Assembly (NCBI GenBank): GCA_963971575.1
Contig: OZ020611.1
Location: forward strand, 242,940,654 to 243,004,653
DNA: 64,000 nt
Direction of reading: 5' to 3'
DNA from: Liopterus haemorrhoidalis
Lineage: Eukaryota; Arthropoda; Insecta; Coleoptera; Dytiscidae
Within the stretch, counting starts at the first letter, position 1. Every line of letters starts with the position of its first letter. This document shows, one piece after another, positions 10,100 to 19,390 of the stretch. The notes under the pieces are model-generated. The model had not been told where the DNA came from, did not search any database, and worked only from the letters and a program-made list of their open reading frames with translations. Position numbers and translations under genes: made by a program.

Positions 10100-11443
10100 G
10101 GTAAGTTCATCGAAAATCAATTCATCTAAAATCAATTCATCGAAAATCAATTCATCGAATATCAATTCATCGAAAATCAATTCATCGAAAATCAATTCAT
10201 CGAAAATCAATTCATCGAATGATCAATTCATCGAATGATTAATTCATCGAAAAAAAATATTTTGTAAATATTTGAGAGGAATGCCGAGGGGATCGGAAAG
10301 CCAAAAAAGCAGTGGTCAATAAAAGTTGACAGACTACACTTATTAAATAACTATCATACTTGGTCTATTAATAATTTTTAAATTTTCCATTCAGAAAATA
10401 CGCCAGGTAAAAGATACCTGTTGGATTATTTTGAAATCGAACAGGGCTCCTTAGATCAGAAAAACCCGGTTAATGGGATCATAAATGTACTTAATACACC
10501 CATTCTTAAAGGATTATAAAAATGGTATTTCCCCATCTGTTAAGTCTTAAGGGTTTTGTGTTATGTACATAGTTTTACTATTCATATTTACTATACCACA
10601 CATGATTTGTTCAATGTACGGTGATTCTAAACAGATGGCATTGTTATGTTAGTGTGAGTTTGTTTTGTCATTAAACTAGATGATGGGTAGCTCGCTTCGC
10701 TCGGCTTCTTCTAACCAAACCCTTACTACATAACCTAACCTAAGATAGTGTTTTGACATTAAACTAGAAGATGGGTAGCTCGCTTCGCTCGGCTTCTTCT
10801 AACAAAACCCTTACTAACCTAACCTAACCTAAAATAGTGCTTTGTCCTTAAACTAGAAGATGGGTAACTCGCTCCGCTCGGTTTTAGACTTTTACTAACT
10901 AAACCTAACCTAATTACCTTGTTTTTAGGCGCATAGTACTTTATTTTCCCCCATATTAGCCCAATTAAAATGTGTATCATTGTGTATGGATTTATAAAAA
11001 TTATTTGCGTGCAATTGCCCATAACCTGTCTTATTAAACCTTAAAAACAAAACATTTATTTCTTTTATTATATAAGTTTTCTTATCATATTTCTTTATTT
11101 ATATTCAAACACTATGTCACTTTATTTACCTTTTTTTAAACCATATAAAAAAATTTACACAATTATTTCTTAGTCTGTCTACTTTTATTGACCACTGCTC
11201 TTTTGACTTTCCGATCCCCTCGGCATTCCTCTCAAATATTTACAAAATATTTTTTTTCGATGAATTGATCTTTCGATGAATTGATCATTCGATGAATTGA
11301 TTTTCGATGAATTGATTTTCGATGAATTGATTTTCGATGAATTGATTTTCGATGAATTGATTTTCGATGAATTGATTTTCGATGAATTGATTTTCGATGA
11401 ATTGATATTCGATGAATTGATTTTCGATGAACTCGTCGGTTAC
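10100..11443. mobile_element. Foldback element with 15-bp tandem-array termini
   Basis: The left end is an array of the 15-mer AATTCATCGAAAATC (10100-10250), the right end the same array inverted (about 11257-11440). Just inside, GAGGAATGCCGAGGGGATCG and its complement form a further ~80-bp inverted repeat (10243-10330, 11175-11270). Ends read GGTAA...TTACC, and the flanks share aaaatttt..ttcac, suggesting a target duplication of about 9-11 bp. The array happens to encode repeated IFDEL on the + strand, which is not a gene. The interior holds an 88-bp tandem repeat. Confidence 0.75.
10665..10920 (+). repeat. ~88-bp tandem repeat with TTAGG-like segments
   Basis: Three units starting TTAAACTAGA at 10671, 10759 and 10848. 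Each has TGGGTAGCTCGCTTCGCTCG (third copy slightly changed) followed by a run of CCTAA, that is TTAGG on the other strand, with two to three tandem copies (best at 10812-10833). TTAGG is the usual insect telomere repeat. The GCTCGCTTCGCTCGGC motif also occurs inverted near 61000. Confidence 0.75.
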
Positions 11444-11576
11444 CAAAATTTTCACTTGATTTTTTCTTCGATAAATACATATTTATTTATATTTTTCGCG
11501 GGATATATTTTTGAAGTCTCAATATTTCTCTTACTTATGTTCAGTTCTCTAAATCGGCCGCTTGGCCACTGTTTGT

Positions 11577-11831
11577 TATTATTATTATTATTATTATATT
11601 ATTTATTTTACATCGGCCTTTCTGCAACGAGGCTGATTGCCGATGCCAGGGGGCGAGCTCCTACACCTGGATGAGAAGTGAATGATTGTGAAAATGAGAG
11701 TAATGTAAACATATTATTCTCGCCCGAATAATATCACCAACGAAGCAGGCTCGAACCACCGGCCGCTCAGTCACGCCTGTTTCTAACAGTCTAAAACCGC
11801 ACGACTTAAGGCGCTCGGCCACTCCGTTGAC
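11577..11831 (-). mobile_element. tRNA-derived SINE with 14-bp target duplication
   Basis: On the minus strand the head reads GGAGTGGCCGAGCGCCTTAA (A-box-like, as in tRNA-Ser/Leu) and about 60 nt later GGTTCGAGCC (B box), then a body and a (TTA)n-type tail at 11577. The duplication tggccactgtttgt stands at 11563-11576 and 11832-11845. The paralogous hAT copy near 50245 has no SINE at the equivalent spot, giving a near-empty site. Confidence 0.85.
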
Positions 11832-12735
11832 TGGCCACTGTTTGTACCGAACGAACAGACTCATGTGACGGAATAAGGATTTCATGATTATACCTACGAA
11901 AACTTAAAAATAACATGTAAATATGCATTTTCTGATAATTTCAACACTAATTATAATAAAATATAGCCTATTATTATTGTAAAATACATAAGTTATTTTT
12001 CTGTACGATTATGATAAATTTGTTAAATTTTCATTTCATTGGACCTTCAGAAGGGGCTTGTGCCCCCCCCCCCCTCTGAATACGCCAATGTTGTTCAGTA
12101 CAAATTATATCAGTCCTTTTTGTGTGTAAAACATCATAATTTCAAAAATACCTAAGAAGATATTGATATTCACATTTATCTACAAAATAAAACCAAATAC
12201 AGATTTTAAGAGCGCTATTGTCTCCAAAACTACTCTCTTTATTATATTTCTATTCTATTTCACGTTTGAGGTGTCATTTTAAAATTACATTCTAAAGGTT
12301 ATACCGAAGTCAGATTTCCACTTTATCTTATCTGAATCGAGTAATTAGTTGTTTAAAACAGTTTTATCATTTGACTGGGCGAATATTTTAGTCGATATGT
12401 CAGGGGGAAAAAGGATCAACGCTTCCCTTCATATAATTCGTTGCAGCCTATTTGGAAAGTGATGTATTTTCACTTGAACAATAATTATATCACTTCATCA
12501 AGAGTAGGCAATCTTAAAAAAATGTTTATTTATACGAAAAAAAAAAAAAAATGCCAATATTGTTTACAATGAAGTAATTCAAAAATTAACTACTGTTGTG
12601 GTTAACAAATTTTATCTTCAACTCTCCGAGCAGCGCCGTGTAATCTGTTCCAGACCCAGGCCCGTCGCCCCCCCCCCTGGCTGCACCACTGAATTTTAAT
12701 GACGAATATTTTGAAAAGCAATAAACTAAATTTGA

Positions 12736-13079
12736 ATAAAACACTGCCGAATACCTGGCCAGATAATGTAGGAACAGATAGAGGTAAAAAAACGCATGTA
12801 AATCTGATCAGCAGTTCTCGAGTGAAAAGCGCACATACGGACAGAGAGACAGACAGAGAGACGTTAACTTTTATTTATATACAGTTTTATTTATTTTGAA
12901 AATTAAGAGTTGGTGGTGGGTCGCATATGGACCTTTGTCTTGCTTCTGTTTTTCAAAAGTATTATTGATTCATTTCAAATTGGCGGCAAGCGGTAACCTG
13001 TCATAACAAATAGAAAAGAACCCCTATCAGGTAAGTTACAATTTATTTACATAAATTGCGTAACATTGATTTATTAATT
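12736..13079. other. Intergenic, no gene seen
   Basis: Unassigned AT-rich sequence with a GACAGAGAGACAGACAGAG purine stretch near 12840. Confidence 0.45.
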
Positions 13080-13420
13080 GATGATTTTTGAAATCATCTG
13101 TGAAATAACTGCCTTTGATACACGAAACAGATGTTGTAGACTACAATAACTATTTCGTGTGGCTAGCAAATAAAGCGTTAATTCCAATTTTATTTTTGCT
13201 GGAATCGCATCCCTTATTAGTGTATCAGTTCGTTGTATTAATGGACTAATTAAATTTAATAGCCTATTGAAATCTTCTGGTATCATTCTTTAACACAGTC
13301 TGTACTCTTTTTGATCTTCCACGGCTAATTCACGAAATAGAAGGACTGATGCGCCATGGGTAGTTCTTCTATCAATCAATTTCTAACCCATTTTCGTTTA
13401 GGCTTATATTCTGTACCGAT
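13080..13420 (-). pseudogene. PIF/Harbinger (HARBI1-type) transposase N-terminal relic
   Basis: Minus-strand frame: KPKRKWVRN, stop, LIDRRTTHGASVLLFREL, AVEDQKEYRLC, stop, then RMIPEDFNRLLNLISPLIQR, DTLIRDAIPAKIKLELTLYL, LATRNSYCSLQHLFRVSKAV. This is the helix-turn-helix start of Harbinger transposases (HGA..L..EL..ED...Y..FLRM, I.R.DT..R.AI.....L..TLR.LATG.SY.SL...FR.S...IS). The catalytic DDE half is absent on the far side. Two stops show it is dead. Confidence 0.8.
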
Positions 13421-13679
13421 TACTTCAATAAGACAATCAATTATTTCCTCCACAAGAAATGATGTAATTCAAAATACCATTTTCTTAATGGCATCACGCC
13501 GGCGACGATGTATATCCACATTCATAAACTATTTTTTGCAAAAAGACACTTACTATCCAGAAAATAAGATATGTATGTCAATTGCATATGAACACCTACT
13601 ATCCTGAAAATAAGATAGTAGAGTAAAGCGCGTAGTACTTGCGCTAGTTACTAGCTCTCTACCAATGTAAACCCGGCAT
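13421..13679. other. Spacer next to Harbinger relic, no gene seen
   Basis: May include decayed 5' sequence of the Harbinger element (RRRRDA-like codons on the minus strand near 13500), but no frame continues. Confidence 0.35.
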
Positions 13680-13704
13680 AAGTATCGGCACTCGATGTTC
13701 CGAT

Positions 13705-13800
13705 TTGCAAAACGTTGAATTTAATTTCCAAAAAGGTGAATTTGATTTGAAAATGGATAAATTTGGTTTGAAAAATGGTGAATTTGGTGTGCAAAACCTG
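13705..13800 (+). repeat. Short ~21-27 bp degenerate tandem repeat
   Basis: Four diverged units related to GGTGAATTTGATTTGAAAAT. On the plus strand they read as FxxxxGEFxLKM-type repeats, but no gene context surrounds them. Confidence 0.5.
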
Positions 13801-14175
13801 TATATAGAAGTAATGAAATCAATTGTATGGTTATTGTTTACAAAACATACTACCATATCAAGCTTCAAAACAACTTTGTTCTACTTCCAACTAATAAAAA
13901 TTCAATAAATTACAAAATAACAGATATTATGTCATTTATTAAATAATAGCCATAATCTAAACTAATCAGCATAGTTTGTATCGATAAGTCAGCTGATTAA
14001 TAATGGAATGTATTTGGAATAGGGCGATGTGTAACAGGTATGGCGGCAGGCGGCAAGTGGCAGCTAGCACTTTCCAAATTGCCGAAATATTTGGTCCTCG
14101 CTGCGGCAATCGCGGTAATCAGCGCCTACCTACTACCTCATGTCCCAATACAATGGTGAATGTGTTATGGTGGAC
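13801..14175 (+). other. 5' flank of cuticle gene 2
   Basis: Single-copy-looking sequence with a GC-richer patch (tggcggcaggcggcaagtgg near 14040) some 200 bp before the transcription start. No specific factor sites can be assigned. Confidence 0.4.
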
Positions 14176-14212
14176 TATATAAAGACGCACTGGCCCACTC
14201 AACACTATCAGA
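14176..14212 (+). promoter_or_regulatory. Core promoter of gene 2: TATA box and initiator
   Basis: TATATAAA at 14176-14183 and TCAG of an arthropod-type initiator at 14208-14211, 32 bp downstream from the first T of the TATA box. The start codon follows about 33 bp later, giving a short 5' leader. The same arrangement precedes gene 3. Confidence 0.85.
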
Positions 14213-14240
14213 TCACTACTTTACTCATATACAAACAAAC

Positions 14241-14252
14241 ATGTATTCCAAA
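14241..14252 (+). CDS. Gene 2, exon 1 (MYSK)
   Basis: ATG TAT TCC AAA followed by the donor gtaaga at 14253. It is the first ATG after the predicted transcription start, and a 12-nt opening exon also occurs in gene 3. Confidence 0.92.
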
Positions 14253-17200
14253 GTAAGAAGTATTATTGTGTATTGTGCTTTTTTGGTTTAGTCGTTTCTG
14301 TGATTTTTCGAATTAAAATTTTTTGAAAAAAAAAAAAAATAATAAATAATAATAATAATTGGTGTTTATTTACTTTATTTTTAAAGTGTTACATTAACTG
14401 ATTTTTTTTTTATATATTTTCAACATTACTTTTTTTCTTAACTTATTTTTCCGACCGCTAACATATATAAGGGAGGTATTGTGATCATACCGATTTTGAC
14501 ATTTCGAGATTTCGATGGATCTCCACGAATTGAGCTCCCTACATAACGTTTTGACTATTTTTAGCATGATGTCTGTCGGTCTATCTGTCCGTCTGTCCGT
14601 CTGTCCGTCCGTCTGTCTGTGTACACGTGCAGAGCAAACTTTTAAAAATATGTCTTTCTTATGTATTTTCGGTGATATTTTCGAAAGATTTATAAAAATA
14701 GTTAAAATAATAATATTTTAGCTTATTTTCAGTCAGTAAAATTAGCAAATGAATATTTAATGTAAATTTAAAAAGTGTTAAATGTAACAAGTTAATTTTC
14801 GATCTCCTTAAACAAATTTAACAAATCTAGTTGGGGCCCAAAGAAAATCTTTGAGGGGGGGGGGGACAAAAATTAAGTTACGTTGCTGAACTATGTACAT
14901 GACTATTGAGAAGTGACATTACCGTTGGTGGCGCTGTACTTCAAGGCAATATGGTTGTCGTGTCTAGTACTCAGCTGTGAATATGCTAACAGGGAACAGG
15001 TTAATTTAAGCACAGTACATTTTTATTTTATGAAAATGTATCTATCGACATCTAACAAAAAATCAACACTAGAACATATGTAATAATTTCAAACAGTAAT
15101 ACAGTCGCGTAATACAATATTTGACCACCAGACTGCATATCCGAGCGTGTCAGTTCTCAATACATTTACATTTTTTAGATCATCGTTCTCGCCGCCTTCG
15201 TAGCTTTGGCTGCTGCCCAGTATGGACACTATGCCGCTCCTCAACATGATGACCACCACGTTGACTACTACGTAAGTTCATATTTTACTCCTTAAGTCCT
15301 CACATTGTAATTACGTAGGATCTCACCAGATGCAATTATTTATAATAGAGTCCACTACTAGAAACAATCCCTAATATCGCCAGTACGCAAGCTTGATGAG
15401 CCACCCGTATGCGAGGCTGATTCTTCTGTTAATAGATCTAAGGACCGGTTGCTAGAAGCTCAGTAAACTATAAGCTAATGGTCAACTACGGTTGCCTTAG
15501 TAAACTGTTGCAGGAACAAAAAACAATCCAAAGTTAACCACAAGTCAACTATGCATAGTTTACTTCGCATTTGACGTTTGAGTTCAACCAAGGCTCCGTT
15601 GGTTAAGTTTGCACAAACGTTGGTTACGACTTGACGTCGAGTCAAACAATTGAATTTTTCTGATTATACCTTGATCACAGTTTACTACGATTTACGTCAA
15701 TATTCGGTTTTTTCATAAATTTTATTTTCATTTCGGGGCTAAATAAGAGAAAAAAGTAATTTAATTAAGAAGACGGTAAATTAAATTCTTAATTTGTGTT
15801 TCAAAATGAAAATGCACCTAACTATTATTAATGAATGTGACTTTAATATAATATTTAAATTTTATATTTTTTTTTATTTATTTATTTTTTTTGTGTTTAA
15901 ACACATTTTGCTAATTTATAAAAACTTACAGTAAAAAGCGGATATGTACTTATATATGTTGTCTTTCTCTTCCACGCCTTGATATGAAGAATTTTTTTCA
16001 TTGTACCCAAGGCCCTAAAGGGATTAGTTAAATAATTTCATTTTACATTTGAAGCGCGAGCAAAAATCTAAAAATACGATCTATATATAATTTTTAAGTA
16101 TCTTTAAATAATGAACAATTTTTATATTTAAAATAATTTCGTAAAAATACTACACAGTGGAACATCAGTTCACAAACCTTTCAGTTTTCGATCAATTCGG
16201 TTCCCGACCAACTTTCGATTTGACTTTCCGAGTGCTCCGAACACGTTCTGTACACTCAAACTTGTTCGATTTGACGCTCGTAGTACACCCAATTACATTC
16301 GTTTTGCGGTCGAGGGTGTATTTAGAGTGCGCTCTATCTGCCTGAGGTTTTAAGACCGGGCATATGGGGTATGACGGAAAAAGATGGGGAAACGACGGGA
16401 AAAGTACTACCATTTTTTGTATTTGTGACTTTTTGTTAACTTCGAAAGCTGTATTGTGTCTGTAAACACAACATTAAAATAATTAAATACACCGTGCTTA
16501 AAACTAACATGGAAGAAACTGGGCTACGTTCTATTTGTAAATTCAGTATAAGTTCAGTAAATTCAGTAAATTCAGTAGTTTCAAAATCAGTATATTAATT
16601 ATTATGTCATATAGCTATGATTGGACTTCTGTTAAAAACTGAAGTATGCCACAAATACTTTAGGTAAATTCAGAAGGAATCTATATTGTATATCTTATCT
16701 AGAACTCCAAAAACTCTCACTATAATATGATCATACTAGGGGCCTCAGCCCGGCTACGCCGGTCTTCTCCCCTACATTGTTAAAACTCGTCGCTTCGCGA
16801 CTCGTTTTAATATAATTTTGTCGCACTTGTCGATTATAAAACTCGTCGCTCATATTTTTTTAACACTATTGGAAATTCCCCCTGAAAATGTCTTAAGTTT
16901 TATCGTAAAGTCACCTTAAATACTTAATTAGTTTTCTTCTATCAAGAAATACATTCAAAATGTGAAATCTCGTCCCATTTTAAAATGCAAAAAATTTGAC
17001 AGCTGTCACCTTCTGAAATCTTGTAAGCATATTTCCAATAATGGCCCAGATTCTTTGAAAAATGTTTTCTGATGCCTCAAAATATTATCTCGCACGTCAA
17101 ATAAGCTATCTTGAACCATTATCACCACTTAACACTTTGATTAACCCTGAAATTTTTAATATCTATAAATCTTTTTTAACACTATTTTATGGAAATTCGC

Positions 17201-18133
17201 CCTGCAAATGTCTTAAACTTTATCGTTAATTCACCTTAAATCCTTAATTAGTATTCTTCTGTCAAGAAACACGTTCAAAATGTGAAATCTCCTCCCATTT
17301 TAAAATGCAAAAAATTTGATAGCTGTCTCCTTCTGAAATCTTGTAAGCATATTTCCAATAATGGCCCAGATTCTTTGAAAAATGTTTTCTGATACCTCAA
17401 AATATTATCTCGCACGTCCAAAAAGCTATCCTGAACCATTATTACCATTTAACACTTTGATTCTCGCCGTAAATATTCTGGACCGGCCGTCTTGTATTAA
17501 GAATATTTTTGAATTATCGTCTGATAAAACCTGTCCGTGACGATCATTGGTGACTTTGATTCGACACGGATTCGAGGAAAAAATGCATGATTTTTATCAA
17601 TAAAAATTAGTCAGTACCCCCTGTCGAAATAAAATTAAGCCTAAACACTAAAAAAATATCACCCGGATGAGAGGGCGGTTCATTTTCCTCTCTCCGCGTT
17701 ACCGGAAAAATGAAGATACACCAGACGTTGAATAGAACATACATACCAACACTTGTACAATATAATAGTAGATAATATGACACCTGTTTCTCTATGTTCT
17801 CCTTGATTTATCCGGTATTCTATCAAATGAGTATTTAATAATAATAATATTTTCTAGGCCCCACCTCACTATGAGTTCAAATACGGCGTAGAAGACCCCC
17901 ACACTGGTGACAAGAAATCCCAGCACGAGACCCGTGAAGGAGACGTAGTTAAGGGCGAATACTCCCTGGTGGAACCAGACGGCACCACCCGTGTTGTCAA
18001 GTACACCGCCGACAAGCACAGTGGTTTCAACGCTATCGTAGAGCGTCATGGACATGCTGCCCACCCAGCCCATGCCCCAGTACACCATGCCCCAGTTGTA
18101 GCTGCTTTTGGTCATCATGATTATCATTATTAA
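14241..18133 (+). CDS. RR-2 cuticular protein (CPR family), gene 2, complete
   Basis: Secreted chitin-binding structural protein of cuticle. Coding exons are 14241-14252, 15179-15271 and 17858-18133, giving a predicted 126-residue precursor. Residues 1-17 or so ([18 protein letters not shown]) are a signal peptide. Residues 36-105 are the extended R&R domain: [18 protein letters not shown], then [42 protein letters not shown]. The aromatic residues Y/F expected for chitin contact are present. The tail is His/Ala/Pro/Val-rich ([10 protein letters not shown]). Both introns are phase 0 (926 bp and 2586 bp), GT-AG. The gene has TATA box, initiator and poly(A) signal, so it looks functional. It is near-identical to gene 1 in the RR-2 exon, indicating recent duplication or conversion. 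RR-2 subclass is judged by the EYS...GxR..V.YTAD..GFNA pattern. Confidence 0.95.
14253..15178 (+). other. Gene 2 intron 1
   Basis: 926 bp, gtaaga to ttttttag. Contains a truncated family-A repeat (14453-14720) and G-run near 14856-14866. No other gene seen. Confidence 0.88.
14453..14720 (+). repeat. GTCT-type repeat family A, truncated copy
   Basis: Starts CCGACCGCTAACATATATAA, then TGATCATACCGATTTTGAC, GGATCTCCACGAATTGAG, a GTCT/GTCC tract and GTGTACACGTGCAGAGCAAA. Only the first arm of the family is present (compare 56546-57150). Confidence 0.7.
15179..15271 (+). CDS. Gene 2, exon 2 (signal peptide end and linker)
   Basis: Follows ttttttag at 15171-15178 and precedes gtaagt at 15272. 31 codons, phase 0 on both sides, ending H-V-D-Y-Y as the paralogues end D-Y-H. 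Confidence 0.93.
15272..17857 (+). other. Gene 2 intron 2
   Basis: 2586 bp, gtaagt to tttctag. Holds a ~316-bp tandem duplication (16857-17464) and decayed repeats; an isolated frame at 16157-16345 has no recognisable features. No other gene seen. Confidence 0.88.
16857..17464. repeat. ~316-bp tandem duplication in gene 2 intron 2
   Basis: Two adjacent units, about 16857-17145 and 17172-17464, both starting TTTAACACTATT and sharing long stretches such as AAATCTTGTAAGCATATTTC and AATAATGGCCCAGATTCTTT. They differ at roughly one base in fifteen, with one small indel. Confidence 0.85.
17858..18133 (+). CDS. Gene 2, exon 3 (RR-2 domain and tail)
   Basis: Starts GCC CCA directly after tttctag and ends TAA at 18131-18133; 91 residues. 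It carries the complete RR-2 domain on one exon. Confidence 0.95.
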   Translation, partial: APPHYEFKYGVEDPHTGDKKSQHETREGDVVKGEYSLVEPDGTTRVVKYTADKHSGFNAIVERHGHAAHPAHAPVHHAPVVAAFGHHDYHY

Positions 18134-18224
18134 TTTGTTTCATTTGTAAATTTTATCATTTTCATTCCCATGCACTTTTCTTTGTTATAACTGTATCAGT
18201 TATTTCTTAGTTATTCTGTAGTTT

Positions 18225-18230
18225 AATAAA
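18225..18230 (+). terminator. Poly(A) signal of gene 2
   Basis: AATAAA 92 bp after the stop codon, followed by a T-rich stretch, matching the spacing in gene 1. Confidence 0.75.
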
Positions 18231-18240
18231 TTTATTTTTG

Positions 18241-18513
18241 TACATAAATTTGGTACTTTATTATTTTCGTTTTGTCTTATTTATTTATTTATTTATTTAT
18301 TTATTATTATTAAAAATTAATAAATAAAACACTCGGTAAGTTTCACAAATATAAGTTTAATATACTCCATACGTATTTCGGCAGTGACGCCATCTACAGG
18401 AGTTCAAATTACAAACTAAACTTATTTTTTAACAAATACATTCAGTGGGAACAAATATTAATGGTACAGAATATAAGTGTAAACCATATTAGCAGATAAG
18501 GGAAAAAAGTTTT
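18241..18513. other. 3' flank of gene 2, no gene seen
   Basis: Contains a TTTA microsatellite (about 18279-18306). The portion next to 18514 is probably 3' sequence of the Penelope-like fragment. Confidence 0.4.
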
Positions 18514-19040
18514 TTACCGATTTATTAGGGGTGAGTTGTAAACGTCAATCTGGTCATTCATTAAGAGAATTCCAGAGTTAATATTTTTGTGAATTTCTCG
18601 GTATTCTAAAAGGTTCAGTTTAAGGCTTTTATTGTGAATGTGTAGGATTTTAAAGTCATTGACGGAAAGGTTATGATTATTGGAGATCATATGGTCTGCT
18701 ATGTTGGACTGTTCTACTTTTTTATTTTGGATGGCTTTCAAATGTTCACCAAATCTTGTAGCAAATTTTCGACGAGTTTGGCCTATATATATTGTTGAAC
18801 AATCTTGGCACGATGCTTGATAAACTCCACTTTTGTTGTGTAAATCAGTTTTATCTAATTTATTATTAACGAGTAAATTTTTAATTGTGTGTTTATTATA
18901 AAAGGCTGAAGTTATATTTGATTTCTTTAATTTTGATCCTATTTTGAAACTAACCTGGCCGTGAAAGGGTATTTTTTTAATAAATTTTTGTATCTGGTAT
19001 ACTTGGGGGATATTGATTATTTTTGTTAGCAAAATTGGCT
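18514..19040 (-). pseudogene. Penelope-like element, GIY-YIG endonuclease fragment
   Basis: A 172-residue open frame without stops. Its core SGVYQASCQDCSTIYIGQT followed by RRKFATRFGEHLKAI and, ~55 residues later, LLEYREIHK matches the GIY-YIG nuclease at the C-terminus of Penelope-like retroelements: GVY and YIG strands, the CxxC insertion typical of the Penelope branch, the Arg/His-containing helix and a Glu. The reverse transcriptase that should precede it (higher coordinates) is absent after ~19040, so this is a truncated insertion. Because the frame is open it is relatively young, but there is no sign it is used by the host. Confidence 0.85.
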
Positions 19041-19390
19041 TTTATGGGCTAATTAGGTCTTGTCGGCATGGTTTCAATAACATGGAGCTACCTGTCATGC
19101 AATATACAGGATGTATCAAGAAAGAGGGAACATGATTTCTCTCGAAAACACGACGTATGAGTACGAACGAGACAAAGTTGGGAAAAAAATTGTGATGATC
19201 AAAGTTTACTCAGAATATCAAATGATAATTTTACCGGACCAAACCGGTTTTAAATGGGTACTATGGCGTATTGGGTATATTCCGATAGAACTCCTGAAAA
19301 AAAAAACTTTAACTTAAAAAAAAAATTAATATCCTTTAGAGGTTACGAAAAATTTTATTCTCTATATCGACCTGAAAGTATTATATTATC
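19041..19390. other. Unrecognised repeat-like stretch
   Basis: Includes an ACAGGATGTATCAAGAAAGA motif typical of short insect repeats and a 68-codon frame (19111-19317) that I do not recognise and would not call a gene. Confidence 0.35.

Larger units (their letters stand above)
9730..12691. mobile_element. hAT family E1, copy 1, with nested foldback element and SINE
   Basis: Inverted ends CAGTGGCGCAG and CTGCACCACTG. Flanking octamers attcttaa and aattttaa agree at 6 of 8. The same element at 49748-52080 has a perfect duplication, which fixes these boundaries. Subtracting the nested foldback (10100-11443) and SINE (11577-11831) leaves a core of about 1.34 kb, close to the core of the second copy. 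The core encodes no protein I recognise and carries long C runs near 12061-12074 and 12668-12677. Confidence 0.8.
8709..12735 (+). pseudogene. Mariner copy 1, broken transposase, split by a hAT element
   Basis: A mariner (IS630-Tc1-mariner, D,D34D type) cut-and-paste transposase relic. Segments in order: MDMSREGFRCMIFYDFSKGL (8742 on), a frameshift near 8875, helix-turn-helix part FGISQTAIHSILH, a stop near 9077, ICSRWIPHNLTE, first Asp in VTGDATW, a stop near 9267, second Asp in LHHDNASSHTA (9488-9490), third Asp in FPND (9593-9595), spaced 34 residues from the second. The three catalytic Asp codons survive but two stops and a frameshift kill the frame. The 3' end is interrupted at 9729 by a 2.96-kb hAT element and resumes at 12692 (GACGAATATTTTGAAAAGC, matching the 3' end of copy 2). 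The 5' terminal repeat is missing. Confidence 0.85.

Noticed and set aside
11232..11480. Minus-strand frame of RKSIH repeats
   Set aside because: Shadow of the same 15-bp array.
11297..11674. 125-codon open frame starting with repeated IFDEL
   Set aside because: The pentapeptide is the translation of a 15-bp tandem array in a foldback terminus; the same array in inverse gives RKSIH repeats. No gene context.
11745..11831. Possible tRNA-Ser/Leu gene on the minus strand
   Set aside because: Part of a SINE with body, AAT tail and target duplication; stems are imperfect.
17792..18127. 111-codon minus-strand frame over gene 2 exon 3
   Set aside because: Antisense shadow of the RR-2 exon; the same antisense frame appears over genes 1 and 3.
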